A stretch of 54,361 nucleotides of DNA from Blastocatellia bacterium (GTDB taxonomy: Bacteria > Acidobacteriota > Blastocatellia > UBA7656 > JADIYM01), in the NCBI GenBank assembly GCA_021463145.1, contig JAJTWZ010000027.1, positions 1-54,361 of the forward strand, given 5' to 3'. Under the pieces are notes generated by a model. It had not been told where the DNA came from and made no database searches. It worked only from the letters and a program-made list of their open reading frames with translations. Made by a program: the position numbers and the translations under genes. Below, piece after piece: positions 32,367 to 40,832 of this stretch (positions are counted from its first letter, which is position 1; each line of letters starts with the position of its first letter).

Positions 32367-35018
32367 CTGAAAATCCGGCTTCTCGCTCGGGCAGCTTTGA
32401 TCATCCTTCTGTGCGTCGGTTTCGCCGAAGCGCAGACACATCCGGCACAGTCACAGGCAATTGGATTTGCCTACTGGGTGAATGACTCGTCTCTCAAGAC
32501 CTCGATCGTCCTGAACAACACCACGGAGCACGCCATTTCTGTCTCTCCCGTCTTCTACAACCTGAACGGTCAAGCACTCACGGCGGCTCCGGTGAGCGTT
32601 CCTGCCCGCGGACAGGTCAACTCCGATCTCGGCGCCTGGATTGCCGCGGCCGGCGGCGCCGCGTCGCATACGACGGGGAGCCTGATTCTGAGTTACACCG
32701 CCGCCCACGCTGCGAGCCTTGGTGCTCAGCTTTACGTGAACAAGGCGGCTCAGAGCCTTTCGTTCGACGTTCATGGCGAGAATCTCGCGGGATTTGGAAC
32801 TTCCGAACTGCGATCCGTCTGGTGGTTGCGCGGCACGAACTCAGTCTTCAACCTTGTGCTGACGAACACGACCGGAAGTGCCGTCTCCGCGACGGCGACG
32901 TTTACTGCACAGGGCTCGGGAACCATCGTCGAGACGTACGCTCTCACGGCGCACCAGACACGAGTGATCGACGTGGGCGGTCTCGGCGCACCTACAACGG
33001 TGACGTCTTCGACGACCATCGGAAGTGTTCGTCTCGGTGGAATCGCCATCAGTCATACCGGCATCCCGGGCGCCGTCATTGCCTGTGGCATGGTGTCGGC
33101 ACCCGGTGGGTTTTCGTCGGAGGTCCAGTTTGCCGATCCGATGATGGCCGTATCGAACAAGGCCATCGCGATTCACGCCTTGATCGGAACGCCCGATGTC
33201 GCGACGCTTTCGCCTTCGTTGTCCTTCGGATCTGCAGCATTGCTATCGAACGCAGCAACCGTTCCGATCACCGTGACACCGCGAGTGGTCTTCAAGACCG
33301 CAGGGAATGCGACACATACCGTGACGCTTCCGACCGTATATCTCGTGGCTCAGCAGGTTGCCGTGCTCGACGTCAAAGCGGCCCTTGCCCAGGCTGGATT
33401 TGCGGGTCCGTTCCGGAATGCCAGTGTGACGTTCACCTGGGATGGTCCAGGGAAAGCACTCGTCGGCATGCTCACGAGTGTCGACTCGACGGGATCGCAC
33501 GTCTTTGACGTTCCACTGAAGGATCCTGAGAGTCCGATGAATAACTACGGAGGCTCTTATCCTTGGAGCCTCATCGGCGACAACCAGTCGGTGGTCCATC
33601 TTGTGAATTCCGGAGTCGAGGAAGCTGCATTTGTAGTCAGAATCGATACCAGCTCGGGTGCATTCATTCCTGGCGCAATAACTCTGGAACCCGGGCAAGC
33701 AAGCGCCCTCGACATACGGGAGATTCGCGATAGCCAAATAGCGGACCCGGCGGGTCGGACCATCCCGCTTTCAGCGACAGAAGGGCGCTTCTTTTGGCGA
33801 GAGTTCGGGTCAACCGGCCTTGTGGGGCGTCTCGAACCATACAACCCGACAGTCGCAACGGCGGCAAGTTACAGTTGCCCGCCGGACTGCTGTTTGAGCA
33901 GTACGGAGGATCTTCAGATCGCCCCGGCCGTGATCTCGGGCAATGCCGGTACGCAACAACAGATTCGGCTCTGGGCAGATGTGCAGTATGGATGCGACCC
34001 GTTTCCGATGGTCTGCGATGTGACCAGACGCGGCCACTTCTCCACCGAAGATGAGACTATTGCTTCAGTCACAAAGCTGAACAGTGTCGCGACCGTGACT
34101 TTTCGGGCGGCAGGCGACACCGGCATTATCGCTTGGGTACGCGCTCAAGAGTGCAGCGGACCTCCGCCTTGCCCAGGCTGTCCAGGGGCCGTACTCAACC
34201 CGGGATGTTCTTGTATTCCGAACGTACGTGTGGACGCGCCAACAGCGCCGACATCGAGCGCTCTCTCGATAGCAGGCATTAGTCACCGCCGTTGGCCTCT
34301 ATTTGGCGGCGATGTTACGGTTCGCATATTCGGAGCGGGTTTTGGAACAGACCCTTCGGAGGTCTCGGTCGCTATTAGCGGTGCCGGAGTCGAAATTGAG
34401 CAGCATCCCTTCTTCCCACCGACCGATAGTGAATTCGAAATCAGCATATCGATCACCGACGCCAACACTGGCGGCGGCAACCACACGATCACTGTTACCC
34501 GTCGAGGCAAGAGCGCCACTGTAGATATCTATTTTCAGATTCCAACCAAGCTCGTTCGGCAAGAAATCACGGAACCAGTCGTCCTTGGGCCGCCGACGTA
34601 CGGACCTATTCCTAGCCCTGATCCATCGGCACCGCCCCATGCTGCCAGCGCATGCGGGGCCTATAGATTCGTCACTTACAAAGTTATGGATCAGGACGCT
34701 CCCGCACAGGAGATCGATTGGAAGGTCTTCCAGTACGGTGGGTCGTTCCGTGTCGACGAAGTGTTCGCGCTTGGTGACGACTGTGATCCCGTCGGTGGTA
34801 CGTATGACTACACTCATACCTTGGTCTACGACGTGATTGCGATCTTTGTCGCGAACCCGCCGCCGTGTCCTTCACCGAATACACCCACGGTATGCACGCA
34901 AACGTTCGTGTTTACGGCGAACGGCAAGCAGTACACGTTGACGACAAAGAACAAGATGACACTGCAGGTTATGCAAGGCGGCACGTACACACTTGACGTG
35001 GAGAACTTAATCCCGTGA
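32367..35018 (+). CDS. Large secreted protein with a TIG/IPT domain (transposon passenger)
   Basis: I place the start at CTG 32367: it has GGAGGGG six bases upstream and gives an ideal signal peptide (KIRLLARAALIILLCVGFAEA, cut near QTHPAQ). TTG 32397, ten codons in, would remove the charged n-region. The 883-residue product opens with two or three beta-sandwich-like repeats (SIVLNNTTEHAISVSPVFYN; NLVLTNTTGSAVSATATF). A Cys-rich segment follows (CPPDCC, CSGPPPCPGCPG, CSCIP at about 500-620). A TIG domain (ISHRRWPLFGGDVTVRIFGAGFG) and a C-terminal part with more cysteines end it. It is exported and probably surface-associated; the function is unknown. Base composition is visibly less GC-rich toward the 3' end. 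It overlaps the next gene by four bases. Confidence 0.75.
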   Translation: MKIRLLARAALIILLCVGFAEAQTHPAQSQAIGFAYWVNDSSLKTSIVLNNTTEHAISVSPVFYNLNGQALTAAPVSVPARGQVNSDLGAWIAAAGGAASHTTGSLILSYTAAHAASLGAQLYVNKAAQSLSFDVHGENLAGFGTSELRSVWWLRGTNSVFNLVLTNTTGSAVSATATFTAQGSGTIVETYALTAHQTRVIDVGGLGAPTTVTSSTTIGSVRLGGIAISHTGIPGAVIACGMVSAPGGFSSEVQFADPMMAVSNKAIAIHALIGTPDVATLSPSLSFGSAALLSNAATVPITVTPRVVFKTAGNATHTVTLPTVYLVAQQVAVLDVKAALAQAGFAGPFRNASVTFTWDGPGKALVGMLTSVDSTGSHVFDVPLKDPESPMNNYGGSYPWSLIGDNQSVVHLVNSGVEEAAFVVRIDTSSGAFIPGAITLEPGQASALDIREIRDSQIADPAGRTIPLSATEGRFFWREFGSTGLVGRLEPYNPTVATAASYSCPPDCCLSSTEDLQIAPAVISGNAGTQQQIRLWADVQYGCDPFPMVCDVTRRGHFSTEDETIASVTKLNSVATVTFRAAGDTGIIAWVRAQECSGPPPCPGCPGAVLNPGCSCIPNVRVDAPTAPTSSALSIAGISHRRWPLFGGDVTVRIFGAGFGTDPSEVSVAISGAGVEIEQHPFFPPTDSEFEISISITDANTGGGNHTITVTRRGKSATVDIYFQIPTKLVRQEITEPVVLGPPTYGPIPSPDPSAPPHAASACGAYRFVTYKVMDQDAPAQEIDWKVFQYGGSFRVDEVFALGDDCDPVGGTYDYTHTLVYDVIAIFVANPPPCPSPNTPTVCTQTFVFTANGKQYTLTTKNKMTLQVMQGGTYTLDVENLIP

Positions 35019-35731
35019 GCCAAGAGAGAGGGGCGCCGATGTCACGACCAACCCAGTTTGTCACAAGGCAGATCATTGTATTGCTACTCTGCGCTGTCGT
35101 GGCCGACGGCCGCTACGTTCCACAAGGTCGGCTGAGCGAAGGTGGTTCACTGGATCGACAAATCGGATCGATTGACGTCCTTGCTGCGACCAGAACGCAA
35201 CACTTCTTGTCTGCCCTGGGTAGGGCTGAGAGCCCGGGCGGGATCGCAATCGTGAGAAGCTGCGAGAGAGAGGCCGCATTGACTCTGGCACCATCCGGAT
35301 CGTCATTTCGCAATGCCCTAGACGCGATTGCTAGAGCTGATTCCCACTACATGTGGGTCGAGGCCGATTCGGTGGTCAATCTTCGGCCCAAGGCCGGGTA
35401 TCCTCCTCTTTTGAGTCTTCAGGTCACATCGTTTGAAATCGACCCGAGGAAGCCTACCTCGCTGTTAATTAGCGAGCTGTTCGCTCTGCCAGAAGTCCGC
35501 ATGCGCATTTCGCAGCTTGGCCTTCACGAGGGGACGTACTTCGGAACGATGATGACGGGTGAGAAGTCTGCATTGGAGTACGTCGACGTGAAGCCAACTC
35601 GAGTCTCGGGAGTTCCGTTGTTCAGTGTACTCAATCAGGTCGTGCACCTACGAGGCGATGCGGTCTGGAAGTATGAGGAGACTCATTGCGAGGGAAGGGC
35701 AGAGTTTCGCGTGAGGGCCTTGAGGAACTGA
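35015..35731 (+). CDS. Secreted hypothetical protein, partner of the TIG protein (transposon passenger)
   Basis: GTG 35015 overlaps the stop of the preceding gene in GTGA, so the two are translationally coupled. ATG 35039, behind GAGAGGGG, is an alternative start giving MSRPTQFVTRQIIVLLLCAVVADG, a signal peptide. The mature ~210 residues contain FRNALDAIARADSHYMWVEADSVVNLRPKAG, which has the look of a small STN-like or secretin-N-type alpha/beta unit, and end in RVRALRN. I do not recognise a named family. Coupling implies a joint function with the large secreted protein. It is less GC-rich than the chromosome around it. Confidence 0.6.
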   Translation: MSQERGAPMSRPTQFVTRQIIVLLLCAVVADGRYVPQGRLSEGGSLDRQIGSIDVLAATRTQHFLSALGRAESPGGIAIVRSCEREAALTLAPSGSSFRNALDAIARADSHYMWVEADSVVNLRPKAGYPPLLSLQVTSFEIDPRKPTSLLISELFALPEVRMRISQLGLHEGTYFGTMMTGEKSALEYVDVKPTRVSGVPLFSVLNQVVHLRGDAVWKYEETHCEGRAEFRVRALRN

Positions 35732-35750
35732 CGACCGCAGCCGAATTCGC

Positions 35751-35770
35751 TACACAATGTCCCTTGTGTA
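35751..35770. repeat. Inverted repeat resembling a tyrosine-recombinase core site
   Basis: TACACAA (35751-35757) and TTGTGTA (35764-35770) are perfect inverted arms separated by 6 bases (TGTCCC). Arms around a 6-8 base spacer are the form of core sites used by tyrosine recombinases. It lies 93 bases upstream of the recombinase gene. The function is inferred; it could equally be a simple hairpin. Confidence 0.4.
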
Positions 35771-35863
35771 AGGAACGAGCGCCGTCGCTTCACGTGTTTT
35801 CAGTAGGTTAGGGGCCGACCGATACAAGTCTCCAGTCTCCGTAATGTAAAGAGTGAGTCGGAG

Positions 35864-36417
35864 ATGGGCGAGTCGAGAGTCGAAGAGCGTATGTTTCTGA
35901 CCGAGGAGGAGATCCGAAAACTCCTCCTCGCCGCGAAGCAGAGCAAGTACGGCACGCGCGATCATCTGATGATCCTGATGGCGTTCCGCCACGCGTTTCG
36001 CGTCTCCGAGCTCATCGACGTCCGCATCTCCGAACTTGATCTCGAGGCCGGCCGAATTTTCGTTTCAGGCTCAAGGAAAGCACGTCGACGACTCAACCGA
36101 TCCCTGGCGATGAGCTGCGCGCGATCCGCGCCCTCCTGCGATTCCGGGGAGAGACGAGCTCACCGTATCTCTTCCTTGGAGAGCGTGGGCCATTTACTCG
36201 CCAGGCGGTCAACTACCTTATCCGACAGGCCGGCGAGCGGGCGAATCTCGGGATTCGCGTCCATCCGCACATGCTTCGGCACAGTACGGGCTTCTACCTT
36301 GCAAACCGCGGGTGCGACACGCGGTTGATCCAGGACTACCTCGGGCACGTCAACATCAATCACACCGTCAGCTACACGAAGACGGCTGCGTTCCGGTTCG
36401 AGGGGCTCAGGAAGTAG
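35864..36417 (+). pseudogene. Tyrosine recombinase, frameshifted
   Basis: The first frame reads FLTEEEIRKLLLAAKQSKYGTRDHLMILMAFRHAFRVSELIDVRISELDLEAGRIFVS, with the first catalytic Arg. At about 36066-36072 one base is missing and the homology continues in another frame: RLKESTSTTQPIPGDELRAI, FTRQAVNYLIRQAGERA, HPHMLRHSTGFYLANRG (HxxR), QDYLGHVNINHTVSYTK (H and nucleophile Tyr). Both halves add to about 184 residues, full length for the short integrases of this type that accompany Tn3 elements and resolve cointegrates. One -1 frameshift is the only visible lesion. Confidence 0.88.
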
Positions 36418-36499
36418 CAGGTCCGGTCAAGACGGCGGCGACCCGGGCTCTCCACGGCTGCGGCGCTGTGGCGATGCTGGGGAAGGGGCACCACCCCGC

Positions 36500-36537
36500 C
36501 TTCGCGTACGATGGGTTCAGTTTTCCGAGGGGACCCC
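36500..36537 (-). repeat. Right terminal inverted repeat
   Basis: Read on the minus strand it begins GGGGTCCCCTCGGAAAACTG and ends ATCGTACGCGAAG: an intact 38-bp Tn3-type end that matches 30 of 38 positions of the restored left repeat. Confidence 0.92.
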
Positions 36538-36542
36538 GGAAG
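36538..36542. repeat. Right target-site duplication GGAAG
   Basis: This is the second copy of the 5-bp duplication flanking the transposon. Directly after it, GAAGCAGTAG supplies the original last codons and stop of the interrupted methyltransferase gene. Confidence 0.92.
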
Positions 36543-36766
36543 GAAGCAGTAGTTCGCCGCGCGAAGGCAGCGTGCCCCGCGGCAGCAAAACGGGCGGACG
36601 GCGGGCGAACATGCACGGCCGTGTTTCGTCGCACACAGGCTCGCCGGGAACACTGTACGCGCTCGATGGTCCGTGCTTAGCGAATTCCCGCGCGACTTTC
36701 TGCATTCGCCGGTCACTCACTGGCCGTAATTGCACGAAACCAGTTCGTCCATAGGGAGGACATCCG

Positions 36767-38416
36767 ATGCGAACATCACGGCGGCCATTCGCGGCCGCTC
36801 TCCTGCTTGCATTCTGCCTGCCGGCGGTCGTGGCGGCACAGGCGACAGGCTCCGTTCGAGAACAGGCCGACCTGGCGTACCGGCAGCGTGAGTTCGGGAA
36901 GTGTGCCGAACTCTACCTTGCCGCGGCACGACTCGACGCGGATGACCGCGCCGCGCTTCTCTACAATGCCGGGTGCGGATTTGCGCTTGCCGGAAGGAAG
37001 GACGAGAGCTTTGCGGCGCTCGACCAGGCAAGCGACGCGGGCCTCGATCAAGTCGATCAGTACAAGGCCGACTCCGATCTCGAGTCGCTGCACTCGGATC
37101 CGCGCTGGCCAGCGATGCTGGATCGCATCGCCGCGCGCGTCAAGGCGCGGCGCGATTTCTGGACGAGTCCTGCAATGCAGACCCCTTTCGCTCGTGATCT
37201 CTCCGAGGACGAAAAGGTAGCGGGGCTCTCGAAGCTCTGGTCGGAGGCCAAATTCAACTTCATCTACTTCGACAAGGTGCCCGGCCTCGACTGGGACGCC
37301 CTGTACATGGAAACGCTTCCAAGGGTGCGGGCGACAACGTCGACTCTCGAGTACTACCGCGTGCTTCAGGCGTTCGCCGCCCGGTTGCGGGACGGTCATT
37401 CGGGAGTCTGGTTTCCGAAGGAGCTGTCGGACGAAGTGCTAGCCCGTCCGCTGTTGAAGACTGCGCTCATCGAAGGACGAGCCGTCGTGGTCGCAGTCGC
37501 CGGCCAGGAAATTCGCGATGGTGGAATCGGGGTTGGCGACGAGATCGTCGAAGTGGACGGAGTGCCGGTGAGCGCCTACGTCGAGCGGCACATAGCGCCG
37601 TTTCAGCCTGCCTCCACGCCGCAGGATCTCGAGGCCCGTTCCTATGGCTCCGCTCTGCTTGCGGGGCCGATTTCGAAACCGGTCGCGCTCACGTTGCGAG
37701 ACGCGTCGGGAGCCACCGTACGGAAGACGGTGGCTCGGCGAGCAAGTGGCGAAATCTGGAAGGCCTTCGAGGCCGAGCCGATGACGTTTCGAATGCTCCC
37801 GGGCAACGTAGCCTATGTCGCACTCAATACATTCACGGACAACCGTGCCGCCGAGATGTTCGAGGCTGCATTTGCCGAGATCTCGAAGGCCGATGCGATC
37901 GTCTTCGACGTCAGAGAGAACGGTGGAGGCAACAGTGACGTCGGCTATCGCGTGCTGGCGTGCCTGTCACCAGTAAGTTTCCACGGTTCGCGCTGGTCGA
38001 CGCGCGACTACCGCCCGGCATTCCGGGCCTGGGGACGGCCGGAGGGTCGATTCGACGGCGAGATGGACACGACAGCACCGAATGCCGCGCTTCAATACTC
38101 GAAGCCGGTCGTCGTGCTTGCCGGTCCTCGAACGTATTCCGCGGCCGAGGACTTCCTCGTGGCGTTTCGAGGGATGAAGCGAGGATCGATCGTAGGCGAG
38201 CCGTCCGGCGGCAGTACCGGGCAGCCATTGGCCTTTTCGCTTCCGGGAGGTGGCGGCGCCCGCGTCTGCACCAAGGCCGATACCGGACCAGATGGGGTCA
38301 CATTCGTGGGCGTGGGCGTCAAGCCGGACAAGATCGTTCGCCCGACCCTGCAGGACCTCCGCACCGGTCGAGACGGCGTGCTCGAGGCCGCTCTCGCACT
38401 CGTTCACAAGAAGTGA
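36767..38416 (+). CDS. Exported S41-family (C-terminal-processing-like) protease with TPR and PDZ regions
   Basis: ATG 36767 follows AGGGAGGA. The 549-residue protein has a signal peptide (ending ...VVAAQA), and a TPR-like pair at about 28-90 (ADLAYRQREFGKCAELYLAAARLDADDRAALLYNAGCGFA). An S41 helical part has LRDGHSGVWFP, and a degenerate PDZ (GIGVGDEIVEVDGVPV) lies around 245-290. The S41 core is NVAYVALNTF, AIVFDVRENGGGNSDV, and TYSAAEDFLVAF with Ser458 as likely nucleophile and EPSGGSTGQP following. S41 proteases degrade or process extracytoplasmic proteins. The gene is monocistronic, with 200 gene-free bases between it and the transposon. Confidence 0.9.
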   Translation: MRTSRRPFAAALLLAFCLPAVVAAQATGSVREQADLAYRQREFGKCAELYLAAARLDADDRAALLYNAGCGFALAGRKDESFAALDQASDAGLDQVDQYKADSDLESLHSDPRWPAMLDRIAARVKARRDFWTSPAMQTPFARDLSEDEKVAGLSKLWSEAKFNFIYFDKVPGLDWDALYMETLPRVRATTSTLEYYRVLQAFAARLRDGHSGVWFPKELSDEVLARPLLKTALIEGRAVVVAVAGQEIRDGGIGVGDEIVEVDGVPVSAYVERHIAPFQPASTPQDLEARSYGSALLAGPISKPVALTLRDASGATVRKTVARRASGEIWKAFEAEPMTFRMLPGNVAYVALNTFTDNRAAEMFEAAFAEISKADAIVFDVRENGGGNSDVGYRVLACLSPVSFHGSRWSTRDYRPAFRAWGRPEGRFDGEMDTTAPNAALQYSKPVVVLAGPRTYSAAEDFLVAFRGMKRGSIVGEPSGGSTGQPLAFSLPGGGGARVCTKADTGPDGVTFVGVGVKPDKIVRPTLQDLRTGRDGVLEAALALVHKK

Positions 38417-38430
38417 ATGCGCATGGCTCA

Positions 38431-38473
38431 GCCCCTCTCGCACCAGAACTTACAATGTCCCGGTGCGAGGGGC
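38431..38473. terminator. Hairpin between convergent genes, likely bidirectional terminator
   Basis: GCCCCTCTCGCACC (38431-38444) pairs with GGTGCGAGGGGC (38462-38473) with one 2-base bulge and a 17-base loop. It lies in the 74-base gap between the S41 protease gene and the beta-helix gene. T tracts are weak. Confidence 0.55.
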
Positions 38474-38490
38474 CTGGCGTGAAAAGGACG

Positions 38491-40662
38491 TCAGGTTCTC
38501 TTCGGCTTGAAATTGACTCCGGTCGACGCGCCGCTCACTTCGCGTGACGCGGGCTTGAAGCGGTAGCCGTCGAGCACCGGCGTCACCCGGTATGTTGTGC
38601 CGGCGGCGAAACCGGACTGGCTCCATCGCCCGTCGGCGCCAGTCAGGACCGCGGGCGGTGCCGTTCCGGGTCCAGCAACTACGCTGAAGCGCAGTTCGAC
38701 GTTCGCAAATACCCGCGACCGCTTTCGAACTGCGCCCGAGACCGTATAGGTCTCGGCCGGTCCTCCGCTCGCCCGGAAATCGATACCGGACCCGGCGGCT
38801 GAGGCGTCGCGCGAGGCCGGCTCGAACGTAGACCCGGCTGTGTCCGACGGCGTGATCCGATAGACGGTACCATCCGCAAATCCAGTCTGGCTCCAGCTTC
38901 CCCCGCCGTCGGTGGTCACCGTTGCCGGCACGCTGCCAGATCCCGTGACGGCCGTGAAGGTCATCCTTATCCCTGGCCGCGCGGAGCCGTCCGGCCCGGT
39001 CACGCGACCCGATAGCGCAAAAGTCGACGGACCGTTTCCGGACCCCGCGAAGGCGCCCGGCGGGGCGATAGCAGTGCGAGCCGCGCCCGTGAAGTCGCGC
39101 GGAGCGTCGTTGGTCAGGTTCCCGGCGGGTGTCGCGGGACTTGCCGGAAGATCGCCTCCCGCAAAATCCGGCAACTCGAAAACCGGAACCGCAAACAGGT
39201 TTCCTCCAACGACCGGCCTGAAATCGCCCGCCGCCGGCGCCACCAACTGGGGCTCGACCGTGTTGATGGAATTGTCGGCCCGCAACTGTTCGGCGAAGCA
39301 GGATGGATTCGACGCCTGGCAACCGGCGGTCGAATCCTCGATTCCGAGCGGGAGATCGGCCGGACCGTTCCAGATCACGTTGCCGCGGATGCGAAGGTTG
39401 TCGTCCGCTCGAGCCGGAGACGGTATGTTGGAGAAGGCCGCCGGGTTGCGCGGTCCCTGTATCGAGAAGTGCGAGTACTCGCTGCGGAATCCGGCCGGGT
39501 TGTATAAGACGTTGCCGTATACGTATACGTTACGGTTCGGAATCGGCTGCTCGTTCGTGCCGTCGTTGCGCTCCGCCGTACCCCAACCACCGCGCGCCAG
39601 GTAGTCGCGGCAGCGGTCGGCGTCGCCGTCGCATCCGCGGAGCCCGAATCCGAACTCGAGCGCGTGGCTGCGCGACCCGACCCGGTAGAGCGTGTTGTAT
39701 GCGACGAGCACGTTGTATCCGCCGTTGACCCCGATTCCGGCGCCCTCCGTGTCATGCACGAGGTTTGAGAAAAAGCGGATGTCGTACGCCTCGAAGTGCA
39801 GGAACGGGTCCGTCATGAACTCGAACCCCGTGCCCTGTCCGGCCGTGAATCCCCCGGTGCCTCCGTCGTAGAACTCGTTGGCTTCGACCCGGATCTGTGC
39901 GGAGCCGCCCTTGAGGTACATGCACCAGTCGCCGGAGCGGTGGATCCTGTTTCCGACGAACGCGCCGTACTGCACCGCCACGCAATCGACGGCGTTGTCC
40001 CAGGCGCCGGAAATATCGCAGCCCTCGACGTAGACGCTCGTAGCCTGATTGATCTTGAGAGATTCCTGCGGGACGTCGAAGGTCGGAATGTCGCCAGTGC
40101 CGAGAATCGTGCAGTCACGAAGCAGCAGGACATCGCACTCGGCGAAATGCGCGACGTCTCCGCCGCCGGACGTCATCAGCAGTCCGATGACGTAGAGATT
40201 GTCGCAGCCGAAGAAGTTGACATTCGAGAAACGCGCCAGTCCCGGACCATCTACCGAGTTCAGAATCACGGGACACTGGAAACTGCCCAGGCGCGACTCC
40301 CAATAGACGGGGTACTCTTCGGGCGGGTACGTCGCGGCCGTCAACTGTATCCGGTATCCCGTGCCGGTCAGGCGTGTCCCCTCCGGAATCCGGTTCCAGG
40401 CGGCAGTGACGGTCCGGAGCGCGTTTGCACGCGAATCGCCGGAATTGGAGTCGTTGCCGTTTGCTCGATCTACCCAGATGTCCTGGACGGTGGCAGCACC
40501 AATTTCGAATAGACGCGGGGCGTACTGTTGCGCCCGCGAAACGGAAGGAGCCAGTGGCAAAGTCCCGACCGCAAGCAAGACGGCAATGGTGAGAAGGCAA
40601 CTCCGTCGAAATTCGGCGGCTAGTCGAAAAATGATGCGCGAATTCGAAATGGGAATGGCCAC
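38491..40662 (-). CDS. Secreted parallel beta-helix protein with two CarboxypepD_reg-like repeats
   Basis: GTG 40662 is preceded by GGGGGGAC. The 723-residue product has a long signal sequence (RRSCLLTIAVLLAVGTLPLA... cut after SRAQ). It opens with IWVDRANGNDSNSGDSRANALRTVTAAW, the usual start of right-handed beta-helix proteins, followed by short coils such as SVYVEGCDISGAWDNAVDC and NVLVAYNTLYRVGSRSHALEF. The C-terminus has two ~88-residue repeats (ALSGRVTGPDGSARPGIRM...; TVSGAVRKRSRVFANVELRF...), each with WSQ(T/S)GFA.GT.YR(I/V)TP, like carboxypeptidase-regulatory domains. It is likely a polysaccharide-binding or lyase-like surface protein; no catalytic residues can be assigned. Confidence 0.8.
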   Translation of the reverse strand: MAIPISNSRIIFRLAAEFRRSCLLTIAVLLAVGTLPLAPSVSRAQQYAPRLFEIGAATVQDIWVDRANGNDSNSGDSRANALRTVTAAWNRIPEGTRLTGTGYRIQLTAATYPPEEYPVYWESRLGSFQCPVILNSVDGPGLARFSNVNFFGCDNLYVIGLLMTSGGGDVAHFAECDVLLLRDCTILGTGDIPTFDVPQESLKINQATSVYVEGCDISGAWDNAVDCVAVQYGAFVGNRIHRSGDWCMYLKGGSAQIRVEANEFYDGGTGGFTAGQGTGFEFMTDPFLHFEAYDIRFFSNLVHDTEGAGIGVNGGYNVLVAYNTLYRVGSRSHALEFGFGLRGCDGDADRCRDYLARGGWGTAERNDGTNEQPIPNRNVYVYGNVLYNPAGFRSEYSHFSIQGPRNPAAFSNIPSPARADDNLRIRGNVIWNGPADLPLGIEDSTAGCQASNPSCFAEQLRADNSINTVEPQLVAPAAGDFRPVVGGNLFAVPVFELPDFAGGDLPASPATPAGNLTNDAPRDFTGAARTAIAPPGAFAGSGNGPSTFALSGRVTGPDGSARPGIRMTFTAVTGSGSVPATVTTDGGGSWSQTGFADGTVYRITPSDTAGSTFEPASRDASAAGSGIDFRASGGPAETYTVSGAVRKRSRVFANVELRFSVVAGPGTAPPAVLTGADGRWSQSGFAAGTTYRVTPVLDGYRFKPASREVSGASTGVNFKPKRT

Positions 40663-40832
40663 GAGTCCCCCCGATCCTGTGGGAAATCCGAAGCAAGCCG
40701 GAAGATCCGATCGCGAGATTGCTTCAGTCCGAAATGCCGCGCGTCTGGCGATGCCAGACGCGCGTGCTACTCTCCGAGTTCCGGGTTGCCGGCGAAATCG
40801 AGACTCCCGGCTGCCCGGAATGCCGCCTGGGG

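Larger units (their letters stand above)
31594..36537. mobile_element. Non-autonomous Tn3-family transposon with passenger genes (4944 bp)
   Basis: The two ends carry 38-bp inverted repeats starting GGGGTCCCCTC and containing ATCGTACGC, the hallmark of the Tn3 family; 30 of 38 positions agree once a 26-base disruption in the left copy is removed. GGAAG duplications flank both. Inside, left to right: a C-terminal transposase remnant (-), 367 bases without a gene, a CTG-initiated large secreted protein, a small secreted protein, a recombination-site-like inverted repeat, a frameshifted tyrosine recombinase, and the right repeat. Lacking most of tnpA, it must have moved before the deletion or been moved in trans by a relative. 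Confidence 0.92.

Noticed and set aside
35864-36417. Programmed frameshifting of the recombinase
   Set aside because: I see no convincing slippery heptamer or downstream pseudoknot at the shift; a simple base loss is the plainer reading, though not excluded.
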